64,000 bases of DNA, taken from NCBI RefSeq assembly GCF_030269125.1, contig NZ_BSSM01000002.1, positions 124,001 to 188,000 on the forward strand. Reading direction: 5' to 3'. The translations under genes and the position numbers were made by a program. The notes beneath the pieces are model-generated. The model searched no databases and was not told where the DNA came from. It was given only the letters and a program-made list of their open reading frames with translations. Below, piece by piece: positions 33,710 to 41,701 of this stretch. Source of the DNA: Streptomyces hygroscopicus subsp. hygroscopicus. Its GTDB lineage: Bacteria > Actinomycetota > Actinomycetes > Streptomycetales > Streptomycetaceae. Position 1 is the first letter of the stretch. Each line of letters starts with the position of its first letter.

Positions 33710-34396
33710 ATGATTGATCACGCTCATGACCTGGCCTGTGTACATGGCGCGACCGAACGGCTGCTCCACGCGGTCGCACAACTGGACAACGCCTCACTCG
33801 CCGAGCCGTCACGGCTTCCCGGCTGGAGCCGCGGCCACGTCCTCGCCCACCTCGCCCGCAACGCGGACGCGCTCGTGAACGTCCTCGAGGGCCGTCCCAT
33901 GTACGCGAGCGCCGAGGCGCGGGACGCCGACATCGAGAACGGCGCCGCACGCCCCCTGGACGTCCAGCTCGCCGACCTGCGCGAGACCGCGGACCGGTTC
34001 CGGGCGACGGGGGACGCACCCGCGGACTGGACGCGCACGGTGGAACTGCGCAACGGGGTCACCGACGAAGCGGCGCGCGTTCCGTTCCGCCGGTGGGGCG
34101 AGGTGGAGCTGCACCACGTGGACCTCGGGATCGGGTACGACCTGGAGGACATCCCGGCTGAGTTCCTGGAGCGGGAGAGCGACTTCCTGGCCCGGCGCTT
34201 CTCCGGACACCCCGACGTCCCCGCGACCCGCGTCACGGACGGCACGCACACGTGGACCACCGGAAGGCCCGCGGCCGAGCCCGAGGTCACCGTCTCCGGC
34301 GCACTCGCCGACCTGGTCGGCTGGCTCGCCGGCCGCCGCGACGGCTCCGCCCTGACGACGGACGGCGACGGCTTGCCGAAGCTGCCGCCGCTGTAG
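33710..34396 (+). CDS. Maleylpyruvate isomerase family mycothiol-dependent enzyme
   Basis: A 228-residue DinB-like four-helix protein. The metal site is visible as a histidine in GWSRGHVLAHLARNADAL (residues about 44-61) and the pair in WGEVELHHVDLGIGYD (near 128-143), where H, E and H ligands are expected. Relatives use mycothiol, the actinobacterial thiol, for isomerisation or detoxification. The C-terminal part ends VSGALADLVGWLAGRRDGS, typical of the family. No ribosome-binding site; the promoter suggests a leaderless message. Divergent from uvrA. Substrate unknown. Confidence 0.9.
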   Translation: MIDHAHDLACVHGATERLLHAVAQLDNASLAEPSRLPGWSRGHVLAHLARNADALVNVLEGRPMYASAEARDADIENGAARPLDVQLADLRETADRFRATGDAPADWTRTVELRNGVTDEAARVPFRRWGEVELHHVDLGIGYDLEDIPAEFLERESDFLARRFSGHPDVPATRVTDGTHTWTTGRPAAEPEVTVSGALADLVGWLAGRRDGSALTTDGDGLPKLPPL

Positions 34397-34546
34397 GTTT
34401 CGGGCGCCCGGCACGACGAAGCTGGTGCGGCACGGCGAAAGCTCCTGTCGGAGGCGACTCGCCGTCGACGCCGCGCCCGCGTCGAACACGGCTTCCGTCG
34501 GACGGGCGCCGGAGGACACTCCCTGCGCCCCGCCGCTCCGAGGGGA

Positions 34547-34590
34547 CGACCCGCGACTCACCGTCGTCCGGTGAGGGCGGTCGCGGGTCG
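34547..34590 (+). terminator. Hairpin terminator after the DinB-like gene
   Basis: CGACCCGCGAC (34547-34557) pairs with GTCGCGGGTCG (34580-34590); an inner CACCG/CGGTG pair extends the stem. It lies 150 bases after the stop and 57 before the next start. Confidence 0.6.
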
Positions 34591-34633
34591 GACCGCGTGT
34601 GTCAGCGGGGCGCCGCTTCCTTCGCGGACGGAA

Positions 34634-34639
34634 TAGGCT
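34634..34639 (+). promoter_or_regulatory. -10 TAGGCT, likely leaderless promoter of the MBL-fold gene
   Basis: TAGGCT ends seven bases before ATG 34647, placing the transcription start at or next to the start codon. No convincing -35 is visible. Confidence 0.45.
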
Positions 34640-34646
34640 GATCACC

Positions 34647-35300
34647 ATGACGTACACGGGCGAGGTCAAGGTCGGCGGACCGGCGGATGTGCATGAGCTC
34701 AAGGACCTGATGATCACGAAGATCGCGGTCGGGCCGATGGACAACAACGCCTATCTGCTGCGGTGCCGGGCCACCGACGAGCAGCTCCTGATCGATGCCG
34801 CGAACGAGCCGCGGACACTCCTGGGAATGATCGGTGACGACGGCATCGCGTCCGTCGTCACCACCCACCGGCACGGCGACCACTGGCAGGGACTCGCCGA
34901 GGTCGTGGCCGCGACCGGCGCGCGCACGTACGCCGGCCGCGAGGACGCTCCCGGCATCCCGGTCGTCACCGACGTACTCGTGGACGACGGCGACGTCATC
35001 CGGGTGGGTCAGGTGGAACTCACCGCGCGCCACCTCGTCGGGCACACCCCGGGCTCCATCGCGCTGGTCTACGACGACCCGCACGGCCATCCGCACGTCT
35101 TCACCGGCGACTGCCTCTTCCCGGGCGGTCCTGGTCGGACAACGCGTCCGGAAGAGTTCGACTCCCTGATGGACGGCCTGGAGACCAAGCTGTTCGACGT
35201 CCTGCCGGACGAGACCTGGATCTACCCCGGCCACGGCAACGACACCACCCTCGGCGAGGAGCGGCCCCACCTCGCGGAGTGGCGGGCACGGGGCTGGTAA
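34647..35300 (+). CDS. MBL-fold metallo-hydrolase (glyoxalase II-like)
   Basis: A 217-residue metallo-beta-lactamase-fold hydrolase. Metal ligands are visible: THRHGDHWQG (HxHxDH), HLVGHTPGS (third histidine), TGDCLF (bridging aspartate) and YPGHGNDTT (last histidine). This set is characteristic of glyoxalase II and related thioester hydrolases. In a mycothiol-producing organism it may act on mycothiol conjugates, and the neighbouring mycothiol-dependent enzyme supports that idea (inference). ATG 34647 is chosen; an earlier GTG at 34599 lies before the promoter. Confidence 0.92.
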   Translation: MTYTGEVKVGGPADVHELKDLMITKIAVGPMDNNAYLLRCRATDEQLLIDAANEPRTLLGMIGDDGIASVVTTHRHGDHWQGLAEVVAATGARTYAGREDAPGIPVVTDVLVDDGDVIRVGQVELTARHLVGHTPGSIALVYDDPHGHPHVFTGDCLFPGGPGRTTRPEEFDSLMDGLETKLFDVLPDETWIYPGHGNDTTLGEERPHLAEWRARGW

Positions 35301-35312
35301 CCGTCCGACGAC

Positions 35313-35350
35313 GACCGCCCCGTTCCGTACCGAGGCGGGGCGGGGCGGTC
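35313..35350 (+). terminator. Terminator after the MBL-fold gene
   Basis: GACCGCCCCG (35313-35322) pairs perfectly with CGGGGCGGTC (35341-35350), 12 bases past the stop. Confidence 0.7.
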
Positions 35351-35676
35351 GCGCGCCGGAGACGGGGGAACATGCGCTCACTCACAGTCCGGTCCTGCTC
35401 GAAGCTCTCGCGCCGCTCCTCCGCCCTCCTGCACCACACGCCGCCGCGACGGCCGTCCGGCCCGCTCACCTCCGGCTCGCCATCCACCCGGCCGGCCGGG
35501 CCGCCTCGGAGCAGGCGCGCTCCGGCCCCGCACAAGATGCCGGTCCCCGTGCGGCAGCAGGCCACCGGCCTCCCCTGCCCTGGTACGGCGGCGTAGGGCG
35601 TACCCGTGCCGGCACGGCATCCGCCCCCACGCCGCGTGTGAGGGACGCCACACCCGTGGCCAGCACAACCCCCGAC
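35351..35676. other. Intergenic stretch with no gene
   Basis: About 325 bases between the terminator of the MBL-fold gene and the long hairpin before the fibronectin-III gene. Open frames on both strands are GC-rich artefacts without motif or start signal. It presumably holds the promoter of the next gene, but I see no clear -35/-10 pair. Confidence 0.5.
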
Positions 35677-35746
35677 CCTTCCTGAAGGTCTGGTCGGCGG
35701 TGGGAGGACGGTGTCCCTCCCGCCGCCGACCCAGACCTAAGGAAGG
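35677..35746 (+). promoter_or_regulatory. Long hairpin sequestering the ribosome-binding site
   Basis: The 5' arm (35677-35707) pairs with the 3' arm (35716-35746) over about 29 base pairs with one wobble, one bulged C and one small internal mismatch. The loop is eight bases. The last seven bases of the 3' arm, AGGAAGG (35740-35746), are the ribosome-binding site of ATG 35748 and pair with CCTTCCT (35677-35683). Translation of the downstream gene should be blocked unless the stem is opened; it could also act as a transcription attenuator. Confidence 0.75.
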
Positions 35747-35747
35747 C

Positions 35748-37823
35748 ATGAACCGAGCCACTCGTGCGTCCGCCCTCGCCGCGACCACCGTCCTCGCGAC
35801 GACCGGAGCCCTGCTCACGTGCGCGTCCGCCGCCGGTGCCGCCACGGCGACCGTGACCTGTAAGTCGCCCGTCTTCAAACGGCAGTTCTACGCGAACACG
35901 ACCTTCTCCGGTACGCCGAAGAAGACCGACTGCGATTCGAAGATCGACCAGAACTGGGGCACCGGCGCCCCCGCCGCCGGACTGCCCGGCGACTACTTCG
36001 GCGTGCGCTGGACGGTCACCCGGGACTTCGGCTCCGGCGGCCCGTTCTCGATCCCCGTCGCGACCCGCGACGGCCTGCGCGTCTACCTCGACGGCACGCG
36101 CAAGGTCGACATCTGGAAGAACGTCTCGACGACCCAGACGAAGACCGTCAACATCACCGTCCCGTCCGGGACGCACACCCTCCGCTTCGACTTCGTCAAC
36201 TGGACGGGCGCCGCGAACGTCAAGGCGGACTACCTGCCCCGCACGTCCGCCACCGTCGACACGGTCAAGCCCCTCGTGCCCACCGGCACCTCCCTCACGT
36301 ACGACTCCTCGTACCGGGCCAACCTCGGCTGGACGGCCAACAAGGAGATGGACCTCGCGGGCTACCGCGTGTACCGCCGGCTCCAGGGCACCTCGTACGG
36401 CACCAAGCCGCTGGCCACGACGACCTCCACCTCGTACACGGACACCACGCTGCCGAAGAACGGCGCGGTCTACTACTACGAGGTCCGCGCCTACGACAAG
36501 GCGGGCAACGAGTCCGCGGGTACGGCGGACAAGTCCGTCACCACCGTCGACGAGAGCGCTCCCGCGGCGCCGCAGGGGGTCGAGTACGCCTGGAAGCCCG
36601 ACTACTCCGAGAAGGTCGGACTCTCCTGGTACGGGAACACCGAGGCGGACCTCGCCGGGTACAACGTGTACCGCTCCACCACCGGCAGGCCGGTCGCGCT
36701 CACCGCGGCGAACCGGCTGAACGGCGACAAGCCGCTCAGCGGTGCCTGGTACGAGCAGCCGCTGCCGCAGACCGGGGACACGTACTACTACGTCGTCACG
36801 GCGGTCGACACGCACGGCAACGAATCGGCGGCTTCCGGCACGGCGGAGTTCTACACGCGGGACAAGACAGGGCCCGTGAACACCGCGTACAACGCGACGG
36901 CGGTCGAGGACGAGCGCGGGGTCACGCTGACCTGGGACAAGTCGGAGGCCGGCAGCCAGGACTTCGCAGGCTACACGGTCGTGCGCTACGACAAGCCGCG
37001 CACGGAGAGCGGGCGCACGGTCGTGGAGGTCGCCAAGGGCGTCCAGGGCACGTCCTTCACGGAGGCGGCCCCGCCGCCGGGCGCCACGTACTACTACACG
37101 GTCGTGGCTGTGGACGCCGCGGGGAACGGCGGCACCCCCTCCGTCGAGATGCCGGTCGCCGTCGCGGGGAACAGCACCCCGCCGCCCCCGGTGACGGGCA
37201 TGACCGCCACCGCCCAGGAGAACGGCGTCTCGCTGAGCTGGGACGCCAGTGACGACCCCGGGCTCGACCACTACCGCATCCTGCGGGGCACCCTCGTCGA
37301 CGGCGAGTGGGTGTACAAGCCGCTCATCGACACCTGGACCCTCAGGCCCGAGGAGTTCGCGGGAACCCACCACCTCGACCGTACGGTCGCCGACGGCGAG
37401 CAGGTCCGCTACAGCGTCGTCGCCGTCGACCAGTACGGCAACCAGCTCACCCCCGGGACCGACGCCTCCGTCCAGGACGTCACCGAACTCGACCTGCGCC
37501 CCGACGCCGACGCCGACCCGGCCGTGGGTGACAACCCTCTCGGCCACCTCAACGGCGACGTGTACGGCTCTGTCCGCTGGTGGCTGGGCAGCGACACGGG
37601 TGCCAACGGCAGCACGGTGACCGGCTTCACCGTCTACCGCTGGAACCGGGCGACCCACGTCTTCGACAAGGTCGACGTCCAGCCCCGTGGTGACAGCACC
37701 GGCTGGTCGTACGCGGACACCACCTTGCCCAAGGGCACGACCACGTACTACCGCGTGACCGCCACCCTCGCCGACGGTACCGAGACGCCCGCCCGCGAGA
37801 CCGCGATCGCCTCGGTGGACTAG
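35748..37823 (+). CDS. Secreted PA14-like/fibronectin type III multidomain protein
   Basis: A 691-residue exported protein. Residues 1-33 are a Sec signal peptide ending near ASAAGAAT. Residues about 35-165 look like a PA14-type beta-sandwich (GVRWTVTRDFG, GLRVYLDGTRKVDIWKN, HTLRFDFVNWTGAANVKADY). Four or five fibronectin type III modules follow, each with an LxW...DLAGYxVYR strand and YYYxVxAxDxAGNES (for example near residues 195-280, 285-395, 400-485, 490-590, 600-691). No catalytic domain or cell-wall anchor is seen, so it may bind polysaccharide or matrix. Translation is probably controlled by the hairpin that covers its ribosome-binding site. Confidence 0.88.
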   Translation: MNRATRASALAATTVLATTGALLTCASAAGAATATVTCKSPVFKRQFYANTTFSGTPKKTDCDSKIDQNWGTGAPAAGLPGDYFGVRWTVTRDFGSGGPFSIPVATRDGLRVYLDGTRKVDIWKNVSTTQTKTVNITVPSGTHTLRFDFVNWTGAANVKADYLPRTSATVDTVKPLVPTGTSLTYDSSYRANLGWTANKEMDLAGYRVYRRLQGTSYGTKPLATTTSTSYTDTTLPKNGAVYYYEVRAYDKAGNESAGTADKSVTTVDESAPAAPQGVEYAWKPDYSEKVGLSWYGNTEADLAGYNVYRSTTGRPVALTAANRLNGDKPLSGAWYEQPLPQTGDTYYYVVTAVDTHGNESAASGTAEFYTRDKTGPVNTAYNATAVEDERGVTLTWDKSEAGSQDFAGYTVVRYDKPRTESGRTVVEVAKGVQGTSFTEAAPPPGATYYYTVVAVDAAGNGGTPSVEMPVAVAGNSTPPPPVTGMTATAQENGVSLSWDASDDPGLDHYRILRGTLVDGEWVYKPLIDTWTLRPEEFAGTHHLDRTVADGEQVRYSVVAVDQYGNQLTPGTDASVQDVTELDLRPDADADPAVGDNPLGHLNGDVYGSVRWWLGSDTGANGSTVTGFTVYRWNRATHVFDKVDVQPRGDSTGWSYADTTLPKGTTTYYRVTATLADGTETPARETAIASVD

Positions 37824-37842
37824 CTCCCGCCAGGGGAAGCGC

Positions 37843-37879
37843 GGAGGCGCCCGGCCGGAGTTCCCGGCCGGGCGCCTCC
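37843..37879 (+). terminator. Terminator after the fibronectin-III gene
   Basis: GGAGGCGCCCGGCCGG (37843-37858) pairs perfectly with its complement (37864-37879) across a five-base loop, 19 bases after the stop. Confidence 0.88.
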
Positions 37880-38469
37880 CTCTGTGCCGCCGCATGCGTC
37901 AGAGCGAGCCGCGGCCGCTTCCACGACGAAGGCCGAGAACGCCTTCGGCGTCACACGGACACCGGATCCGCGGGCGGCCTCGACGGCGCCCGCCGGCAGC
38001 CGGTCGTCCTTCGGGCGGTCCTCGCCCGAGCGAGCGGAAACGTCGTTCTCGACGCTCGACGCTCGGCGTCGAGCGCCCGCGTCTGACGCAGTGGCACGCC
38101 CGCGGCTGGCGAGGCCGAGGCCGGGCGCACGCAGGGAGAGTTGCCTGCGCCCGGCATGTGACCAGCACAGGCGCGCGGCGCGAATACCATCCCGCGCGCC
38201 CCGCGTGAGCGGTCCGCACGCGCCCGGCGCACGTATGTGCTCCCCGAGCCGGTGATCCGCGGCCAACTGGGGGTGCCCGCCCTGGATGACGGCTCCTGCG
38301 GGGTAGGACCGCCGGTCTGCCCGTGCCGCCCTGCGCCGGCGCCCCCGGGCAAGGGCCCGTGTACGCCCGCCGGGGCCCGCGTTCACACGGCCGCAACACC
38401 CCCTCCCACTATGCGGACACAACTGGTCGTGACCTCGACAAAGGCCGAATTCGCTGCCACTCTCCCGCC
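37880..38469. other. Intergenic region with possible gene remnant
   Basis: Nearly 600 bases without a convincing gene. On the minus strand, 38002-37910 encodes RLPAGAVEAARGSG...FSAFVVEAAAARSD, which resembles the LPxxLVExAR...SAFVxEAL pattern of small antitoxins, but no start or toxin partner is found. A perfect 10-bp hairpin CGCTCGACGC/GCGTCGAGCG lies at 38053-38075. The rest, up to 38469, should contain the promoter of the amino-acid transporter. Confidence 0.4.
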
Positions 38470-39354
38470 ATGCCCCTCGCCCCTCGCACAGTGCGCCGCG
38501 CGGTAGCGGCCGCCACCCTCGCCCTGCTCGTCACCGCTGTCGGCTGTGCCCCGCAGCCGGAGGCGAAGTCGTCGGCCACCGCGCCCGGTTCGGCCGGCAC
38601 GAGCTGCGCCGAGGGCAAGCTGGCCACCAAGACGTCCGGGAAGCTGACCATCGCGACGGACGAACCCGCCTACGAGCCGTGGTTCAAGGACGACAAGCCC
38701 GCCAACGGCAAGGGCTTCGAATCGGCCGTCGCCTACGCCGTGGCCGAGCGGCTCGGATACGGCAAGGACGCGGTGGTCTGGCAGAGCGTGCCCTTCAACA
38801 AGGCCTTCGCGCCCGGCGTGAAGACCTTCGACTTCGACATCAACCAGGTCTCGATCAGCGCCGAACGCAAAAGGGCCGTCGACTTCTCCTCCGGCTACTA
38901 CGACGTGCGTCAGGCCGTCATCGCGCTCAAGGGCGGCAAGGCCGCCGAGGCGACGAGCGTCGCCGACCTGCGCGGCCTCAGACTGGGCGCCCAGGTGGGC
39001 ACCACGAGCCTCGACTACATCACCGACACGGTGAAGCCGAAGCAGGACCCCGCCGTCTACGCGAAGAACGACCAGGCCAAGTCCGCCCTGAAGAACGGCC
39101 AGGTCGACGCCATCGTCACCGACCTGCCGACCGCCTTCTACATCACCTCGGCCGAGGTGACGAACGCGAAGATCGTCGGCCAGTTCGAGAACCAGGGCGG
39201 TACTCCCGAGCAGTTCGGCCTCGTGCTCGACAAGGGCAGCACGCTGACCCCGTGCGTGAGCGGTGCCGTCGACGCCCTGCGCAAGGACGGCACGCTGGCA
39301 CGCCTCGACCAGCAGTGGCTGTCCGACGCCGTCGGCGCCCCGGTACTCAAGTGA
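38470..39354 (+). CDS. Amino-acid ABC transporter substrate-binding lipoprotein
   Basis: A 294-residue family-3 solute-binding protein. N-terminal signal with a lipobox-like TAVGC (Cys about residue 21) predicts lipid anchoring outside the membrane. Domain landmarks: KLTIATDEPAYEPWF, GFESAVAYAVAERLG, FDFDINQVSISAERKRAVDFS and LRGLRLGAQVGTTS. These fit glutamate/glutamine/cystine-type binding proteins; the exact ligand cannot be read. ATG 38470 follows no strong ribosome-binding site. It overlaps the permease by GTGA. Confidence 0.9.
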   Translation: MPLAPRTVRRAVAAATLALLVTAVGCAPQPEAKSSATAPGSAGTSCAEGKLATKTSGKLTIATDEPAYEPWFKDDKPANGKGFESAVAYAVAERLGYGKDAVVWQSVPFNKAFAPGVKTFDFDINQVSISAERKRAVDFSSGYYDVRQAVIALKGGKAAEATSVADLRGLRLGAQVGTTSLDYITDTVKPKQDPAVYAKNDQAKSALKNGQVDAIVTDLPTAFYITSAEVTNAKIVGQFENQGGTPEQFGLVLDKGSTLTPCVSGAVDALRKDGTLARLDQQWLSDAVGAPVLK

Positions 39355-40262
39355 CCGTCACCAGGGGCGAGTCCGCCCGGGAAGGAGCCGACGACAAGGA
39401 CGGCATGCCCGGCGACGGCTACGTGCCCTCCGAGCGGCGTCGTGCGCGTGAGCGCCACAAGCGGGCACGGGCCCGTCGCGCCACGGCCGTCGCGGCACTG
39501 TCCACCCTGGTCACCGCCGCCGTGCTCTACCTGGTCGTGGTCGAGGCACCGGGCTGGCCGCGCACCAAGGAGACGTTCTTCAGCGCCCGGTACGCGCGCG
39601 AGGCGCTGCCCAAGGTCCTCGAAGGACTGTGGCTGAACGTCCGCCTGCTGGTGATCTGCGGCGTCGCCGTCCTGATCCTCGGCATGCTGATCGCCGTCGC
39701 GCGGACCCTGCGCGGCCCGGTGTTCTTCCCGCTGCGTGTCCTGGCGGCGGCGTACACCGACTTCTTCCGCGGGCTGCCGCTGATCATCAATCTGATGATC
39801 GTGGTGCTGGGCGTGCCCGCGCTGCGGCTGCAGGGCGTGACGGTCGATCCGGTGCTGCTCGGCGGTACGGCGCTGACACTGACGTACTCCGCGTACGTCG
39901 CCGAGGTCTTCCGGGCGGGCATCGAGTCCATCCACCCCTCGCAGCGCGCGGCGGCCCGCTCGCTGGGCCTGACCAACCGCCAGGCCCTGCGCTACGTGGT
40001 GCTGCCCCAGGCGGTGCGCCGGCAGGTGCCGCCGCTGCTCAACGACCTGGTGTCGCTGCAGAAGGACACCGGTCTGGTGTCGATCGGCGGCGCGGTCGAC
40101 GCCGTACGGGCGGCCGACATCATCGTGGGCCGCAGCCTCAACTACACGCCGTACATCGTGGCGGGCCTCGTGTTCGTGGCGCTGACCATTCCGATGACCC
40201 GCTTCACCGACTGGGTGACGGCCCGGCTGGACCGGCGGCGGGAGCAGGGGGGATCCCTATGA
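39351..40262 (+). CDS. Amino-acid ABC transporter permease
   Basis: A 303-residue His/Glu/Gln/Arg-type permease. A charged 45-residue N-terminal stretch precedes about five or six membrane helices. The EAA loop that contacts the ATPase is visible as IESIHPSQRAAARSLGLTNRQALRYVVLPQA. Only one permease is encoded, so it probably forms a homodimer. Start GTG 39351 overlaps the binding-protein stop; its own stop overlaps the ATPase start (ATGA). Confidence 0.93.
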   Translation: MTVTRGESAREGADDKDGMPGDGYVPSERRRARERHKRARARRATAVAALSTLVTAAVLYLVVVEAPGWPRTKETFFSARYAREALPKVLEGLWLNVRLLVICGVAVLILGMLIAVARTLRGPVFFPLRVLAAAYTDFFRGLPLIINLMIVVLGVPALRLQGVTVDPVLLGGTALTLTYSAYVAEVFRAGIESIHPSQRAAARSLGLTNRQALRYVVLPQAVRRQVPPLLNDLVSLQKDTGLVSIGGAVDAVRAADIIVGRSLNYTPYIVAGLVFVALTIPMTRFTDWVTARLDRRREQGGSL

Positions 40263-41011
40263 GCGACGCGCCTGTGCTGCGCATGGAGTCGGTGCGCAAG
40301 ACCTTCGGCGGCTCGGTGGTCCTGCGGGACGTCGACCTGGAGGTCGCCCCGCACACCGTGACCGCGCTGATCGGCGCCTCCGGGTCCGGCAAGTCGACAC
40401 TGCTGCGGTGCGCCAACCTCCTGGAGGAGGTCGACGACGGCGCGATCTGGCTGGACGGCGAGGAGATCACCGACCCCCGGGCCGACCAGGACGCGGTGCG
40501 GCGCCGGATCGGCGTGGTCTTCCAGGCGTACAACCTCTTCCCGCACATGACCGTGCTGGACAACATCACGCTCGCCCCGCGCCGGGTGCACGGCGTCTCC
40601 CGCGCGGAGGCCGAGGAGCGGGCCGGGGAGCTGCTGGAGCGCCTCGGACTGGCCGGCAAGGCGGACGCCTACCCGGACCGGCTCAGCGGCGGCCAGCAGC
40701 AGCGGGTGGCGATCGTACGGGCCCTCGCCGTACGGCCCCGGCTGCTGCTCCTGGACGAGATCACGGCCGCGCTCGACCCCGAACTGGTGGGCGAGGTGCT
40801 GGAGGTGGTCCGGGGTCTGAAGGACGAGGGCATGACCATGGTGCTGGCCACCCACGAGATGGGCTTCGCACGGGACGTCGCCGACCAGGTGTGCTTCCTG
40901 GACGGCGGGGTCGTCCTCGAACGCGGCACAGCCGAGCAGGTCTTCGGCGATCCGCGGCAGGAACGCACCCGGCGTTTCCTGCGGCGGATCGTCGAAGCCG
41001 GCCGTCTGTAG
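40259..41011 (+). CDS. Amino-acid ABC transporter ATP-binding protein
   Basis: A 250-residue ATPase of the GlnQ/ArtP class. Walker [13 protein letters not shown] (about residues 39-50), Q-loop VVFQAYNLFPHMTVLDN, signature LSGGQQQRVAIVRAL, Walker B LLLLDEITAALDPE and switch histidine ATHEMGFA. The QAYNLFPHMTVLDN segment is typical of polar amino-acid importers. Note DEIT in place of the usual DEPT. Third gene of a complete import operon with overlapping starts. Confidence 0.95.
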   Translation: MSDAPVLRMESVRKTFGGSVVLRDVDLEVAPHTVTALIGASGSGKSTLLRCANLLEEVDDGAIWLDGEEITDPRADQDAVRRRIGVVFQAYNLFPHMTVLDNITLAPRRVHGVSRAEAEERAGELLERLGLAGKADAYPDRLSGGQQQRVAIVRALAVRPRLLLLDEITAALDPELVGEVLEVVRGLKDEGMTMVLATHEMGFARDVADQVCFLDGGVVLERGTAEQVFGDPRQERTRRFLRRIVEAGRL

Positions 41012-41023
41012 GGCCACTCGCAG

Positions 41024-41039
41024 CCGCCCTGAAGGGCGG
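41024..41039 (+). terminator. Short hairpin between converging genes
   Basis: CCGCCCT/AGGGCGG (41024-41030, 41033-41039) lies 12 bases past the transporter ATPase stop and 15 bases past the aroQ stop on the other strand. Probably a shared terminator. Confidence 0.5.
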
Positions 41040-41054
41040 TCCGCGCCGCGCGGG

Positions 41055-41528
41055 CTACGCGTCGGCCGGTACCGCGCCCAGCAGCGCCACGACACGCTCG
41101 ACGCCGAACGCGTAGCCCTGCACACCGCAGCCCGCGATCACGCCGTCGGCGCGCAGGGAGACGTACGAGTGGTGCCGGAACGTCTCGCGCTGGTGGATGT
41201 TGGAGATGTGCACCTCGAGGACGGGCATGCCGTCGCAGGTGTTGAGCGCGTCCAGGATCGCCACCGACGTGTGGGAGTAGGCCCCGGGGTTGATGACGAT
41301 CCCGCAGTGGTTCAGCCGTGCCTCGTGGATCCAGTCGACGAGCTCGCCCTCGTGGTTGGACTGCCGGAGGTCGACCGTGCCGCCGTGCGCGGCCGCCGTC
41401 CTGGCACACAGCGCCTCGACGTCAGCGAGGGTCTCCCTGCCGTAGATCTCGGGCTGGCGCTGGCCCAGCAGGTTCAGGTTGGGCCCGTTGAGGATCATGA
41501 TCGGGGCGTTGGCCAGGGTGCGGGGCAC
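41055..41528 (-). CDS. aroQ: 3-dehydroquinate dehydratase, type II
   Basis: A 157-residue shikimate-pathway enzyme removing water from 3-dehydroquinate. Landmarks: [20 protein letters not shown] (substrate loop with catalytic Tyr, residues 11-30), [29 protein letters not shown] and [13 protein letters not shown] (catalytic histidine). The GTG start at 41528 is supported by GGAGGAA just upstream; the open frame extends to 41645 without homology. It stands alone, away from other aro genes, as a secondary copy or the catabolic-type enzyme (inference). Confidence 0.95.
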   Translation of the reverse strand: MPRTLANAPIMILNGPNLNLLGQRQPEIYGRETLADVEALCARTAAAHGGTVDLRQSNHEGELVDWIHEARLNHCGIVINPGAYSHTSVAILDALNTCDGMPVLEVHISNIHQRETFRHHSYVSLRADGVIAGCGVQGYAFGVERVVALLGAVPADA

Positions 41529-41701
41529 GGTTCCTCCGGTCGTTCGGGCGGTGCGTCCACGAGCGCCGCTCGCCCCCGGTCTATCACGGCCCCGGCGCGT
41601 GCCCCGGCCCGTGTCCCGCTCGCCCCGGGCGCGCGCTGCGGCCACTCGGTCACCTCCGTACGCCCCCGTGGGCCCTGATCACGTTGGGTAGTTGACGCCT
41701 C

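Noticed and set aside
35378..35878. Minus-strand open frame over the fibronectin-III leader
   Set aside because: Antisense to the signal peptide and long hairpin; no motif, no ribosome-binding site.
37820..38422. 200-codon minus-strand frame as a full gene
   Set aside because: Most of it is low-complexity Arg/Ala/Gly without a start signal and it overlaps the fibronectin-III terminator; only a short antitoxin-like segment is noted.
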